Shown here: positions 27,880 through 36,615 of the stretch, one piece after another
How positions within the stretch are numbered: position 1 is the stretch's first letter
Layout of the letters: every line of letters starts with the position of its first letter
Assembly: GCF_000331575.1 (NCBI RefSeq)
Contig: NZ_KB223527.1
Span: 1,523,842-1,587,841, forward strand
DNA from: Calidifontibacillus oryziterrae
GTDB taxonomy: Bacteria > Bacillota > Bacilli > Bacillales > Bacillaceae_J
DNA length: 64,000 nt
Direction: 5' to 3'
Translations under genes and position numbers: made by a program
Notes under the pieces: model-generated
The model's database searches: none
What the model was told of the DNA's origin: nothing
The model's input: the letters and a program-made list of their open reading frames with translations, nothing else

Positions 27880-28908
27880 ATGGGTGTATCAATTAAAGAT
27901 GTAACTAAGTTATTTGGAAAATATCCAGCAGTTAAAGATATAAATTTAAATATTCAAGCAGGCGATTTTGTTGCCCTATTGGGGCCTTCTGGTTCAGGAA
28001 AAACAACCCTTCTACGATTAATTGCAGGACTAGAAAATGTAGATTCAGGTAAAATCCTTTTTAATAACATTGATTATACAAATAAAACTGTGAAGGAACG
28101 TAAAGTTGGGTTTGTTTTTCAACATTATGCACTATTTAAACACATGACTGTTTTTGAAAATGTATCATTCGGCATAAAAGTTAAGTCCCGAAATTTGCGA
28201 CCTACAAAAAATGAAATGAAAGAAAGGGTTTTTGACCTATTAAAGCTTGTACAACTAGAACATCTTGCTGATCGATATCCTTCTCAACTTTCTGGTGGGC
28301 AACAACAAAGAATTGCTCTTGCAAGGGCACTTGCTGTTGAACCAGATATACTCCTTCTTGACGAGCCATTTGGTGCCCTCGATGCAAAAGTACGCCAAGA
28401 ATTAAGGCATTGGTTAAGGGATATTCACCAAAAATTTAATATAACTACCGTTTTTGTAACCCACGATCAAGAGGAGGCTCTTGAAATGGCTGATACAATT
28501 GTCGTGATGAACAATGGTAAAATAGAACAAACTGGGACTCCAGAAGAAGTCTATCAATACCCAAAAAATTCTTTCGTTTATAGCTTCCTCGGAAGAACAA
28601 ATACCTTCAAAAATAATTCATTAGAATTCGGAAAAGGTGATTCAAATAATCAGGTTACTGAATATATACGTCCACATGAAATAAAGTTAAATAAGTCATT
28701 ATTAAAAGATTCCTGGGTTCCATCCCAAGTGAGCCGTCTTCAAAAAATAGGAGCAATTATTAGAATTGAATTAATTCGCTTGGATACTGATGAGCTTTAT
28801 GAAGTAGAGATGAGTAACGAGCAATTTCGAGAATTAGGAGCTTTGGAGAAAAGTGATATAGTGTTTGCAGATTTTAGTAATATTATGGTATTTGAAAATC
28901 AACATTAA
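27880..28908 (+). CDS. cysA: Sulfate ABC transporter ATP-binding protein CysA
   Basis: From the ATG at 27880, after TTGGGGGAT, the protein has 342 residues. Walker A GPSGSGKT is at 35-42, the ABC signature LSGGQQQR near 135, and Walker [13 protein letters not shown] follows; the C-terminal part carries a short TOBE-like region (IRPHEIKL). It powers import through CysT/CysW. A terminator lies about 130 bp downstream. Confidence 0.93.
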   Translation: MGVSIKDVTKLFGKYPAVKDINLNIQAGDFVALLGPSGSGKTTLLRLIAGLENVDSGKILFNNIDYTNKTVKERKVGFVFQHYALFKHMTVFENVSFGIKVKSRNLRPTKNEMKERVFDLLKLVQLEHLADRYPSQLSGGQQQRIALARALAVEPDILLLDEPFGALDAKVRQELRHWLRDIHQKFNITTVFVTHDQEEALEMADTIVVMNNGKIEQTGTPEEVYQYPKNSFVYSFLGRTNTFKNNSLEFGKGDSNNQVTEYIRPHEIKLNKSLLKDSWVPSQVSRLQKIGAIIRIELIRLDTDELYEVEMSNEQFRELGALEKSDIVFADFSNIMVFENQH

Positions 28909-28946
28909 TTTAAGTGGTTACAACCAGGAGTATAAAATTAAATTAT

Positions 28947-29168
28947 TCAAACCATTATATGGGAAGGATTAGTAGCGCTTCTTCTTGCAGCCTCTACTGT
29001 TAGGGTATGGTTGCCAAAAATATTTAGTTTTCCGAGAACCACCCTTTTGCTTGTGACGGCGTAGGGTGGTTTCTTGATTTCTACTACGTTTTTCCGAAAG
29101 AAATAGATGCTTGTTTCACGCAATATCTCTTTCAGATTTTCTCGTAAAAATTCATGAAACATCTCCAT
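28947..29168 (-). CDS. Possible small protein, unknown
   Basis: A 73-codon frame on the minus strand starts at an ATG preceded by AAAGGGGTGAT, a good ribosome binding site. The first 36 residues (MEMFHEFLRENLKEILRETS and on) look protein-like, but the second half is read through the terminator hairpin of cysA. It could be the remains of a larger gene or an unknown small protein. No homologue is recognised. Confidence 0.25.
   Translation of the reverse strand: MEMFHEFLRENLKEILRETSIYFFRKNVVEIKKPPYAVTSKRVVLGKLNIFGNHTLTVEAARRSATNPSHIMV
29037..29072 (+). terminator. Terminator of the sulfate importer operon
   Basis: AACCACCCT pairs perfectly with AGGGTGGTT around a 17-nt loop; TTCTTGATTTCT follows. 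Confidence 0.65.
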
Positions 29169-29339
29169 GATTATCACCCCTTTCCTAAAACAGAAAGAAG
29201 AGCAACAACGAAACCACCCTCACAATATTCAGCTACCTCTTTATTTTACCACACTATGAAAACCCCTTATCTCCACATTATTAGACAAATTTCAACAGTG
29301 ACAGGCACCTAAAACTAGTACACTATAGTACGTTATTTT

Positions 29340-30015
29340 GGCAATACTTGTGTTACAGAAATTTTCGAGGATAGCTACCTTGTTATTCCCGCAAAATCCT
29401 CTGTAAGCAACTTTTGCGATAGACACCAGGATTCCGCTATTTTGGCAATATCATCTGCTGAGGCATCTTTTGCAACGGACTCCAAATCCGTTATTTTGCT
29501 TAGATCCTCTGCTGCTGCCATTTTCGCGGACTCCAGATCCGTTATTTGTCCAAAACTCTATGCTACAGCTATTTTGCCGGACACCAGGTCCGTTATTTGA
29601 TGAAAAATATACATAAACAGCTCTTAGAAACGCAAATAGCGGAACGTGTGTCCGTTAAATTCAAAATACAAGCCTTTTTCGCTAGATAACGGATCTCCTG
29701 TCCGATAATTTTCAAATACCCATTGAATAGGATCTTTTTAATTCTTTTACGTGACCAACAGGGCACCTCGCCCTTCCCATTTTGAGAGCAAATCTAGGAT
29801 CGGATTCGGCGCAAACAAACGGACTCCAGATCCGTTATTAGTCCAAAACCCTAAGCTACAGCTATTTTACCGGACACCAGGTCCGTTATTTGATGAAAAA
29901 TATACATAAACAGCTCTTAGAAACGCAAATAGCGGAACGTGTGTCCGTTAAATTCAAAATACAAACCTTTCACGCTAGATAACGGATCTCCTGTCCGATA
30001 ATTTTCACATAATCA
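29340..30015. repeat. Repeat tract with 293-bp units, right tract, preceded by degenerate copies
   Basis: From 29528 a tract nearly identical to that at 23461-23886 runs with the same 293-bp period (GGACTCCAGATCCGTTATT at 29528 and 29821). Before it, from about 29340, shorter degenerate units carry the same phrases (GACACCAGGATTCCGCTATT, GGACTCCAAATCCGTTATT). No gene is present between 29180 and 30180. Confidence 0.9.
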
Positions 30016-30182
30016 TTGAATTGGACGTTTTAGAAGGAATTTGGCGATATACTAACAGATTATTTGGTTGCAGATTTGAAATGGCGGTTGACTGTAAGAG
30101 GAATTTTTAGCATCTGAAAATTTATATGCAATTCAACTTCTAAGTCCCCAGCTAAAATCCCACTAAACCGAAAACGGTCAAC

Positions 30183-30764
30183 CTATTTTTCTATAAAACT
30201 CCGAGAATATTTCCTTCGCAATTTCTGCAAGGCATCCCGGCGCCATACCTTCACATGGCTTACAGGGACACCTTCAAGCTCCGCAATCTCCTTTGGCTTT
30301 TTATTTTCGATAATCCCGTAAATAACCCACTTTCGCTGATTAGCAGTTAACCCATGGCAATACGATAAAACGATTTCCCTTTCTAACATCTGACTCGGGC
30401 TAGGATCGGCCACAACCTCAAGCATTTCATCACTTAATTCCGCTTGATGCTCGGCATGACGATTCTCTTTTTTGATGTGAGTGAGCAGCTTCCCTCTAAC
30501 GGTCGCTTGTGCAAACGGTGGGAATGGTCCTTTCTCTGGATTATACCGGCAATAGGCTTCCCATAAACCGATTAAACCGATTTGAAAAAATTCATCGTGA
30601 TTTTTATAAATCCGAAGCGCACTTATTTGCTTCTTAACGAGCGGCTCAAATTGCTGCAACACCTCTTCGAATGACTGATTTTGATACGGCAAGAAATGGT
30701 CCTTTCCAAAATGCGCACTTTCGTGAATTCCGCGGTACCTATACTGTAGTCGGACAATTTCCAT
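30183..30764 (-). CDS. Sigma-70 family alternative sigma factor
   Basis: The 193-residue protein has a region 2-like part (FEPLVKKQISALRIYKNHDEF, then GLIGLWEAYCRYNPEKG and FAQATVRGKLLTHIKKENR) and a region 4-like helix-turn-helix near the C-terminus (LTANQRKWVIYGI, then KKPKEIAELEGVPVSHVKVWRR). It lacks regions 1 and 3, like the small SigH/ComX-type factors. Its place 0.95 kb from a comK homologue suggests a competence role similar to SigH and ComK in staphylococci; this is inference. No strong ribosome binding site precedes the ATG. Confidence 0.82.
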   Translation of the reverse strand: MEIVRLQYRYRGIHESAHFGKDHFLPYQNQSFEEVLQQFEPLVKKQISALRIYKNHDEFFQIGLIGLWEAYCRYNPEKGPFPPFAQATVRGKLLTHIKKENRHAEHQAELSDEMLEVVADPSPSQMLEREIVLSYCHGLTANQRKWVIYGIIENKKPKEIAELEGVPVSHVKVWRRDALQKLRRKYSRSFIEK

Positions 30765-31045
30765 TCGTCATTCCGGTAAACTTTGAGTATGTGGCTATTG
30801 AATAAGGCCAAACTTGAAGTTCAACTTAGGTAAACTTAAAGTTTAACGACTCTCGAACAACTTGTTTATCAATTTTTTATATAAATAAAAATTTTTATAG
30901 AAATAAAAAATAACATCCACTTCATATCTAACCTGTTCAAAATAAATTCCTTATTTTTACCAGTTTCTTACATTTTTAGTGTCTTAACACTTGGTCATCT
31001 CCTTGCAAATGGATAAATAATGATCTTAAAAGGAGTAACCACTAG
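30765..31045. other. Divergent intergenic region
   Basis: AT-rich spacer between the divergent sigma factor and XRE genes. It holds short inverted repeats next to the sigma gene (TTGAAGTTCAA; AAACTTAAAGTTT), which could be operator sites. No gene seen. Confidence 0.35.
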
Positions 31046-31309
31046 ATGGATAAGAGTCTGGAAAGAAAAATAATTTCAGAAATTATTGGCAAACACATTA
31101 GACTTGCCAGAACTGTTAAACATAATCTGACACTCGAAAATACAACCGAGTTAACAGATCTTGACTACAACAATTTGGCCAAAATCGAACGTGGAGAGCA
31201 GCTTCCATCTGTTCCAACGCTAGTAAAGCTATACGAAACCCTTGGCATCAGTTTTGATGAAATTTTTGACGAAATCATAAAAGCATTAGCTGAAATGAGG
31301 AAATCATAA
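31046..31309 (+). CDS. XRE-family DNA-binding protein
   Basis: The 87-residue protein has one helix-turn-helix domain, with NLAKIERGEQLPSVPTLVKL typical of the Cro/C1 family. AAAGGAG precedes the ATG. It lies between the divergent sigma factor and comK and could control either. It has no extra domain, so any ligand is unknown. Confidence 0.75.
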   Translation: MDKSLERKIISEIIGKHIRLARTVKHNLTLENTTELTDLDYNNLAKIERGEQLPSVPTLVKLYETLGISFDEIFDEIIKALAEMRKS

Positions 31310-31339
31310 TAAGTATTCCTACAAGTTCGTTGTTTCCCG

Positions 31340-31640
31340 CTTGAACTTTCCGATTCGATATTTACTTCTTACTCCGTTTTATGCTGTTTCCTACTGGAAG
31401 TCCGATTCGATATTTACTTCCTACTGGAAGTCCGATTCGATATTTACTTCCTACTCCGTTTTATGCCGTTTTCCGCTTGAACTCTCCGATTCGATATTTA
31501 CTTCTTACTCCGATTCATGCTGTTTCCCGCTGGAAGTCCAATTCGATATTTACTTCCTACTCCATTTCGTGCTGTTTCCCGCTTGAATTCTCCGATTCGA
31601 TATTTACTTCCAACTCCGTTTAGTGCTGCTTCCGCTTTTT
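31340..31640. repeat. Tandem repeat of 52-54-bp units upstream of comK
   Basis: The word CCGATTCGATATTTACTTC occurs at 31350, 31402, 31432, 31486, 31538 (CCAATTCG) and 31592, mostly 52-54 bp apart with one 30-bp unit. The rest of each unit reads like TACTCCGTTTTATGCTGTTT then CCGCTTGAA. Open frames through it shift and are not genes; one merges with comK and gives it a false upstream start. Confidence 0.85.
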
Positions 31641-31711
31641 CCCATGATTGTTTGCGATTTGTTATCCGCGTTTTTTTTAAATCCCCAGCTGTAAAGGAGT
31701 GCAATTCCGAA

Positions 31712-32194
31712 ATGAAAGTTGTAGTGGAAGATTATGAAGTGAATAAAAATACAATGGCGTTACTTTCAGCAGCAAACATTGACTTCGCCACGATTGTTAT
31801 GGAACAACACCGAATGCTTTACGTAAAAAAACCGCCGCTCAAGCTCATTCAAACAGCCTGTTTAGACGGCGGCGCCACCTATGAAGGTAGACGAAAAGCA
31901 ATGTGCTATCATACCGGTGCAAAACAAAAAGTCCCCATTCCAATCAATCCCCGTGATCATATCTTTGCGTTTCCGACGCTGTCACCAGAAGCCTTTAACT
32001 GCAATTGGATTTTCTACAACCACGTAAAGTCCATTCAATCCGTTCCATCCACACATGAACAGCCAGCCCAATCGATCATTACTTTCCAAAATAATCAACA
32101 AGTTACATTACCCGAATCCGTTTACACATTAGAAAAACAAATGCAGCGAACCGCAATATGTATTTTATTGTTTAACCCCCCGGCGTTTACATAA
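31712..32194 (+). CDS. comK: ComK-family competence transcription factor
   Basis: From the ATG at 31712, after AAAGGAG, the protein has 160 residues. EDYEVNKNTMALL, CLDGGATYEGRRKAMCYHTG, HKxP-like KVPIPINPRDHIFAFPTLS and the C-terminal LEKQMQRTA match ComK in order. ComK activates the late competence genes for DNA uptake and its own promoter. It is shorter than the 192-residue Bacillus subtilis protein, lacking most of the C-terminal tail that MecA recognises there, so turnover may differ. The tandem repeat directly upstream would lie in or near its promoter. Confidence 0.87.
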   Translation: MKVVVEDYEVNKNTMALLSAANIDFATIVMEQHRMLYVKKPPLKLIQTACLDGGATYEGRRKAMCYHTGAKQKVPIPINPRDHIFAFPTLSPEAFNCNWIFYNHVKSIQSVPSTHEQPAQSIITFQNNQQVTLPESVYTLEKQMQRTAICILLFNPPAFT

Positions 32195-32319
32195 TATTCT
32201 CATCTTCGTATTGTTGAACAACAGCGATCTCCCGTTTTATGCGAATACTCCCCGAAAGGTCGGTTAAGGAAATGAATATTTGATATAAGTCATAAGAAAA
32301 TGACCCCATTTCAATCAAA

Positions 32320-32425
32320 TAACGGAATCCGCGTTCGTAAGATTTAAAATACAAACATACAAGCCTGTTTTATCGATTACCGGATCTCCTGTCCGCTTAT
32401 TATCACATAATCATCGAATTGGTTT
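32320..32425. repeat. Degenerate partial copy of the 293-bp unit
   Basis: AAATACAAACATACAAGCCTG, then CGATTACCGGATCTCCTGTCCG and CATAATCATCGAATTGG match the 3' third of the units at 23.4 and 29.5 kb with substitutions. The 343-bp gap around it has no gene. Confidence 0.7.
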
Positions 32426-32537
32426 TCTTAACTTGTCCTTCAGCAACTTGCGCCACGAGGTGATTATGAACTAACTTTTTCACAGTTAAAGGAACCCATA
32501 ACCAATACTTGATAACAATAGTAAAGGGTGTTAAAGA

Positions 32538-32975
32538 ATGATTAAAACTGAAAGTGCCTATCGCGAAGCCGTTGAAAGATTAAAGCAAGATCAAGAATTT
32601 ATTAAACAGCAAAAATTAAAGTTTACTGAAATGGGTTTAGATTCTGATCATATTGAATTTGCACTTCAACCCTATATTTCGTTTCACGAACAATTAAAAG
32701 AAGAAGTTGAATATTACGAACAAATCAAAAGGGGGGAATTCGAGCCTATTATCAATCTAAATACGATAGGAAAAACACTTATTGCCTACCGCATATATTC
32801 CGGAATGAGCCAACAGCAATTAGCGGAAAAACTACAAGTTAGTCCTTCTCAAGTATCAAGAGATGAAAAAAATGAATATTATGGTGCAACGATAGAAAGA
32901 ATCAGGGACGTAATGGAAGCGTTAGGTATGGTTTCTATAACTCGAATAGACCCTCAAGGTATAGTGTCCGCTTAA
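32538..32975 (+). CDS. XRE-family helix-turn-helix protein, possible HigA-like antitoxin
   Basis: The 145-residue protein has a helical N-terminal half and a C-terminal helix-turn-helix (SGMSQQQLAEKLQVSPSQVS). The layout, with an N-terminal extension and a C-terminal HTH, resembles antitoxins that repress their own gene, but no toxin gene is adjacent. It opens a group of nuclease-like genes. The ribosome binding site is weak. Confidence 0.7.
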   Translation: MIKTESAYREAVERLKQDQEFIKQQKLKFTEMGLDSDHIEFALQPYISFHEQLKEEVEYYEQIKRGEFEPIINLNTIGKTLIAYRIYSGMSQQQLAEKLQVSPSQVSRDEKNEYYGATIERIRDVMEALGMVSITRIDPQGIVSA

Positions 32976-33015
32976 ATAACAATAAAATATTTAACTCGTT
33001 AAGAAAAAAGACAAG

Positions 33016-33039
33016 TAGTTTGCCGTGTCTGGCAAACTA
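33016..33039. terminator. Perfect 9-bp hairpin after the HTH gene
   Basis: TAGTTTGCC pairs with GGCAAACTA around a 6-nt loop. There is no T-run, so termination is uncertain. Confidence 0.4.
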
Positions 33040-33260
33040 TGCACATCACATGCAGGCGCCAATGGCGTCTGTATTAATAAATTCCTTTAAACATAAAATT
33101 TCGACTAAATGTTGCTTCAAATGGATTTCAGTTACACCAGTCTAAAAATTATGTCTTTTAATATTAAAAGGCTGCAAAAAGAAATTATCTGTTAACAGCT
33201 TCAGATCTATATTTACATCATTAAACACAGACTTAAAAAGTAATAAATAGTGTACTAAAT

Positions 33261-34331
33261 TTAAACTCTATACTTCAATCTAATAATTTCATCTTTCTCA
33301 TCATTTATGCTGTATATTGTAATATCCGAAAAATATTGTTCTTTAATATTTAACGCTTCCCTAGTATTTTTAAATATTAATTCCCTTAACACTTCTGGTA
33401 AGGTAACCCATAATTTATAATCATCCCTGCCATAAGGCGTAATTTGGAGTTCGAGTAAATTATTATCAGGGTAAGACTCGTTAATATTTATTTGATGAGT
33501 TGGATTATTTATTGCAAAATCCCTAAATTTTTTAGGGTCATCCGATTTTAAAACTAGTAAAAATGGTCCGTTTGCCATTCCAACAAAAAGTTCATTATAT
33601 TTTTTAATAACATCTATCATTTCTTCAAAAATACCCTCAAATGCTGTACTATTAAACAGACTAAGATTGATATAGGGTCTAGACACTTCTTCTGGCAAAA
33701 TATTAAATTTTGATCTTAAATAATGTCTGATAGTTCTTACAAAATTACTCCTTGTTGTATAACCGCGACTACCGTCTTCCATTTCTTCACTACTAGCAGC
33801 AAATTCATCATCCTCTTGAAAACTACTTATAATTCTGGTTGCGGTATCTTTAATTACTTCCCTTAATGAATAAAATTCACTACCACTTAAATCTATTAAA
33901 GAAATCTGGTGTGCAGTCGCCATATCAACTGCATTTTTGCTGAACCCTGATGTCGAAAAGATTGCATAATTATAACTGTATCTCTTAACAGGCAATCCTG
34001 ACCTTTGATCCTTTAAATAGTTCTGATTTAAATCATCAGTTATTCCTACTGCATTTCTAACGACATCAATTCCTGTTTTTGCTTGTCTAAATTTCGCTTC
34101 TACAAAAATTCTGATTGGATATGTAAAAGCTGGAATCCATAATAATTGCCCTAATACATCTGCTTGATGCTCACCACCTCTCCCTTTAACTACAAGACCA
34201 TTTCCACGGTTTTTCAATTCGGTTGGATCTTGACTTTCGTGGACAAGAAGCTTATAGCCAGTATTTCTTATCAAAAATGCTAAAGCTTCCTCTAATAAAT
34301 ATCCCATTAAAGATTCTTTAGAGATTCTCAT
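33261..34331 (-). CDS. Restriction endonuclease-like protein (PD-(D/E)XK, Mrr-type core)
   Basis: The 356-residue protein begins with a helix, then RGGEHQADVLG (Asp58) and IRIFVEAKFR (Glu78-x-Lys80), the acidic and lysine residues of a PD-(D/E)XK nuclease core, followed by YAIFSTSGFSKNAVDMATAHQISLIDL, the Mrr-like strand and helix. The C-terminal 180 residues are unrecognised and may bind the target. No methyltransferase is adjacent, which fits a type IV enzyme that cuts modified DNA, or another defence nuclease. It is encoded alone on the minus strand. Confidence 0.75.
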   Translation of the reverse strand: MRISKESLMGYLLEEALAFLIRNTGYKLLVHESQDPTELKNRGNGLVVKGRGGEHQADVLGQLLWIPAFTYPIRIFVEAKFRQAKTGIDVVRNAVGITDDLNQNYLKDQRSGLPVKRYSYNYAIFSTSGFSKNAVDMATAHQISLIDLSGSEFYSLREVIKDTATRIISSFQEDDEFAASSEEMEDGSRGYTTRSNFVRTIRHYLRSKFNILPEEVSRPYINLSLFNSTAFEGIFEEMIDVIKKYNELFVGMANGPFLLVLKSDDPKKFRDFAINNPTHQININESYPDNNLLELQITPYGRDDYKLWVTLPEVLRELIFKNTREALNIKEQYFSDITIYSINDEKDEIIRLKYRV

Positions 34332-34603
34332 ATTGATATCAGCTTCTATCAGAAGGAAATTATAGGAATATTCTAAACGATAACCATTTGCTAGTTACTA
34401 AATATTTCGATAATTTTATGTCCTAAGATTAACATTTTTAATTTAATAGTTAGCACAGTATAGCCGGATTTTAGTATTTGTTATTAAAAATCCCTTTATT
34501 TTTTGTAATATAAAGGAAATTTATGTTGATTTGTATAATACATAGTAATAATTGAATTAATTCACAACATAGATAAGTAGTAAATCTCTGAAGGAGAAAT
34601 AAA

Positions 34604-35272
34604 ATGAATAAAACAAACCGTAAAAATCTAGCAAGCTTAGTTTCGGGATTATTTGCAATTATATGCCTTTATTTATTTTTTATTGTTTTTAAAAGTACCA
34701 ACTATTTCATATTTTTTGGAATTATTTTGTGTACAGCAATAATAAATGAATTAGTAAATCGTTTATTACCTAAGAAGAAACGTAATACTCTCTCAACAAA
34801 GAAAATCGCAACAAAGCAACAATCAGCAACCAACACATATTCGACTTCTAATTTATTACGTTCAGATGAGGAAATATTAAAAATTCCACTTCAAGAGCTT
34901 TCGTGGCGGGAATTCGAACGGTTGTGCTACCTTTATTTCAAGACTAGAGGTTATAAACCAAAAGAAACATCAGAAGGAAAAGATGGTGGTGTTGACTTAA
35001 TCTTATTTGATCGTCATCATGACGCAAACATTGCCGTACAAATAAAGCATTATATTAATTCTTCTAATCAAATAACTGTTAAAGAAATTAGAGAACTAAA
35101 CTCATCCAAGCGAAACCATAACTGTATGCTAGCAATGTTCATTACTAACTCGACATACACCAATGATGCTTTGCAACAAGCAGATAAATTTAAAATAGAT
35201 TGTAAGGATATAAACTGGGTTGAAAACCATATTTTAAAATGGCAGCAAAAGGAAGCGAAAAAGAGGACATAG
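34604..35272 (+). CDS. Membrane-anchored Mrr-domain nuclease
   Basis: The 222-residue protein has two hydrophobic segments (about 9-28 and 34-51), a basic linker, then an Mrr catalytic domain: LSWREFERLCYLYFKTRGY, GKDGGVDLIL (Asp131) and VQIKHY (Gln146-x-Lys148), and the MFITNSTYTNDALQQADKF helix. Such proteins tether a restriction-type nuclease to the membrane. AAGGAG precedes the ATG. It diverges from the PD-(D/E)XK gene at 33.3-34.3 kb. Confidence 0.82.
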   Translation: MNKTNRKNLASLVSGLFAIICLYLFFIVFKSTNYFIFFGIILCTAIINELVNRLLPKKKRNTLSTKKIATKQQSATNTYSTSNLLRSDEEILKIPLQELSWREFERLCYLYFKTRGYKPKETSEGKDGGVDLILFDRHHDANIAVQIKHYINSSNQITVKEIRELNSSKRNHNCMLAMFITNSTYTNDALQQADKFKIDCKDINWVENHILKWQQKEAKKRT

Positions 35273-35275
35273 AGC

Positions 35276-35495
35276 CACCATAAAATGCCAATCCATAAAG
35301 GAATACTTAGTAATACACCTCATCGCACATGTAACAAAGTGGTCTCTTTTAGTTGGAACTTTTTTAAGAATGTCTCCCTATGTGAAGGGCATCCCCACCT
35401 CATATGTATTCGAGCAATATTCTTTCTTCCGGTTAATCCAAGATCACCATTTGGTCCGCCGATGCCAAAGAACTAGGACAAGTAGGATTTAAAAT
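35276..35495 (-). pseudogene. metK: Relic of S-adenosylmethionine synthetase gene metK
   Basis: On the minus strand, short blocks in shifting frames match MetK in the right order: NPT, then FFGIGGPNGDLGLTGRK, then a garbled part over the family's DTYGG and HGGGAFSGKD, then PTK, and AMRCITK over AARYIAK. Frameshifts and substitutions are many, so the fragment (about 70 codons of a gene near 400 codons) is dead. It is cut at its upstream side exactly where a REP-like palindrome (35496-35514) begins. A functional metK is presumably elsewhere. Confidence 0.7.
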
Positions 35496-35514
35496 GGGAC
35501 AGTGAACCTGTCCC
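35496..35514. repeat. REP-like palindrome, outlying copy
   Basis: GGGACAGTGAACCTGTCCC, the same family as the palindromes around the transposase at 61.4-62.2 kb, 21 kb away. Confidence 0.85.
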
Positions 35515-35520
35515 ACCTGA

Positions 35521-36111
35521 TTACGATGCCAACCTATATATTACTGGCTGCAAGCTATTAATCTTTACTTCTTTTATGTTGTTTGCAGAAATTTCTTGGA
35601 TACTCCCATCTGATAAATTCCAATATTCAAAAGACTTCGTAGAACTTGGGAGTGATTTTTCTGCATAAAAATTACACATCACTTTCATAATTCCGAAATC
35701 CGTCCCAATGTTATTGCTTTCCCCATATGATATTATGATAAAGCGATCACTACCTACATCATATAAATAATGAAATCTTATTGAAATTTTATCGTAATAG
35801 CAACCCGGCGTTTCAACTACTAATTTATTTTGACCGCGAATAAAATTTTGATAAAATCTTTCATAGGTATATGAGATAGTAAGAAAGTTCTCCAAAAACT
35901 TAGCAGTCAACGCATACTTGTACTCTTTATTTAAATAATTAATTATAGGTGTCTCCGATCGGCTAACAAACGCTTGACTAATTACATTTTCAGTAGCACT
36001 AATAGCCATACCAAAATTCTTTCGCTGTTTTAATGACAATCGTGATTCCTTTCCGTAATACACTTGATAGAAAGGATAAAAAGAACTCATTGGTTTTGTT
36101 TTTTTCGACAT
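35521..36111 (-). CDS. Hypothetical protein
   Basis: The 196-residue protein (MSKKTKPMSSFYPFYQVYYG at the start) has no signal peptide or membrane segment and looks like a mixed alpha-beta cytosolic protein. No family is recognised. AGAGGGGG precedes the ATG. It stands between the metK relic and a 36-residue gene, in the group of nuclease-like genes. Confidence 0.6.
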   Translation of the reverse strand: MSKKTKPMSSFYPFYQVYYGKESRLSLKQRKNFGMAISATENVISQAFVSRSETPIINYLNKEYKYALTAKFLENFLTISYTYERFYQNFIRGQNKLVVETPGCYYDKISIRFHYLYDVGSDRFIIISYGESNNIGTDFGIMKVMCNFYAEKSLPSSTKSFEYWNLSDGSIQEISANNIKEVKINSLQPVIYRLAS

Positions 36112-36217
36112 AATTTTCCCCCTCTATTTTTATTTTTTTGAAGGAATCGGGGGATTTGTATCGAATATTCTATAATGGATACATATAAAATAGGGATACA
36201 ATAATCCCGAATCCTGT

Positions 36218-36255
36218 AAAGCTCATTGTTTCTGCCAAAACAATGGGCTTTTTAA
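36218..36255. terminator. Terminator after the 36-residue gene
   Basis: AAAGCTCATTGTTT pairs with AAACAATGGGCTTT around a 6-nt loop, with T-rich sequence on both sides. It overlaps the stop codon of the small minus-strand gene. Confidence 0.75.
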
Positions 36256-36362
36256 TTTGGTGTTGAACGACGATGTCCACGGACCTTGACTTTCTTATTG
36301 CCAACTGTTTTCGTGTGCGACTTAACAGGCACAATCTTCTTGCCTTCTTTCGTTTTAGCCAT
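36252..36362 (-). CDS. Small basic protein of 36 residues
   Basis: ATG at 36360-36362 follows GGAGGTGAGA and opens a frame MAKTKEGKKIVPVKSHTKTV, then GNKKVKVRGHRRSTPN. The sequence is almost all Lys, Arg, Val and Thr. It is very short, but has a near-ideal ribosome binding site and its own terminator. I recall similar tiny Lys-rich proteins of unknown function in Firmicutes; no role can be given. A longer frame on the same strand in another phase is its shadow. Confidence 0.65.
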   Translation of the reverse strand: MAKTKEGKKIVPVKSHTKTVGNKKVKVRGHRRSTPN

Positions 36363-36615
36363 TCTCTCACCTCCAAACCCTAACTTTACTAGAGGTAAAA
36401 TATTCCTATTACTCTAGCAATCTTATTATATTCTGAATTTTCCGTTCAGTCAACTTTCACAAAATAGCGTGACATAATATTATTTTCATTATCATCTAAT
36501 AAAAACGGTTATCTATTAAATAACTAGACAATAACTGTTTATTTATTTTATATTAAAAGTAGTGTGACATTATTTTTATTGAAATAATTTAACTGACTGG
36601 TAGCGAGGGAATTGT

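Noticed and set aside
23429-30015. Composite transposon carrying the sulfate importer
   Set aside because: The flanking repeats are direct, hold no transposase, and no target-site duplication or terminal inverted repeats were seen.
35285-35476. 63-codon plus-strand frame
   Set aside because: It is antisense to the metK relic and has no ribosome binding site.
36170-36376. 68-codon minus-strand frame
   Set aside because: It overlaps the 36-residue gene in another phase; only the shorter gene has a well-placed ribosome binding site.
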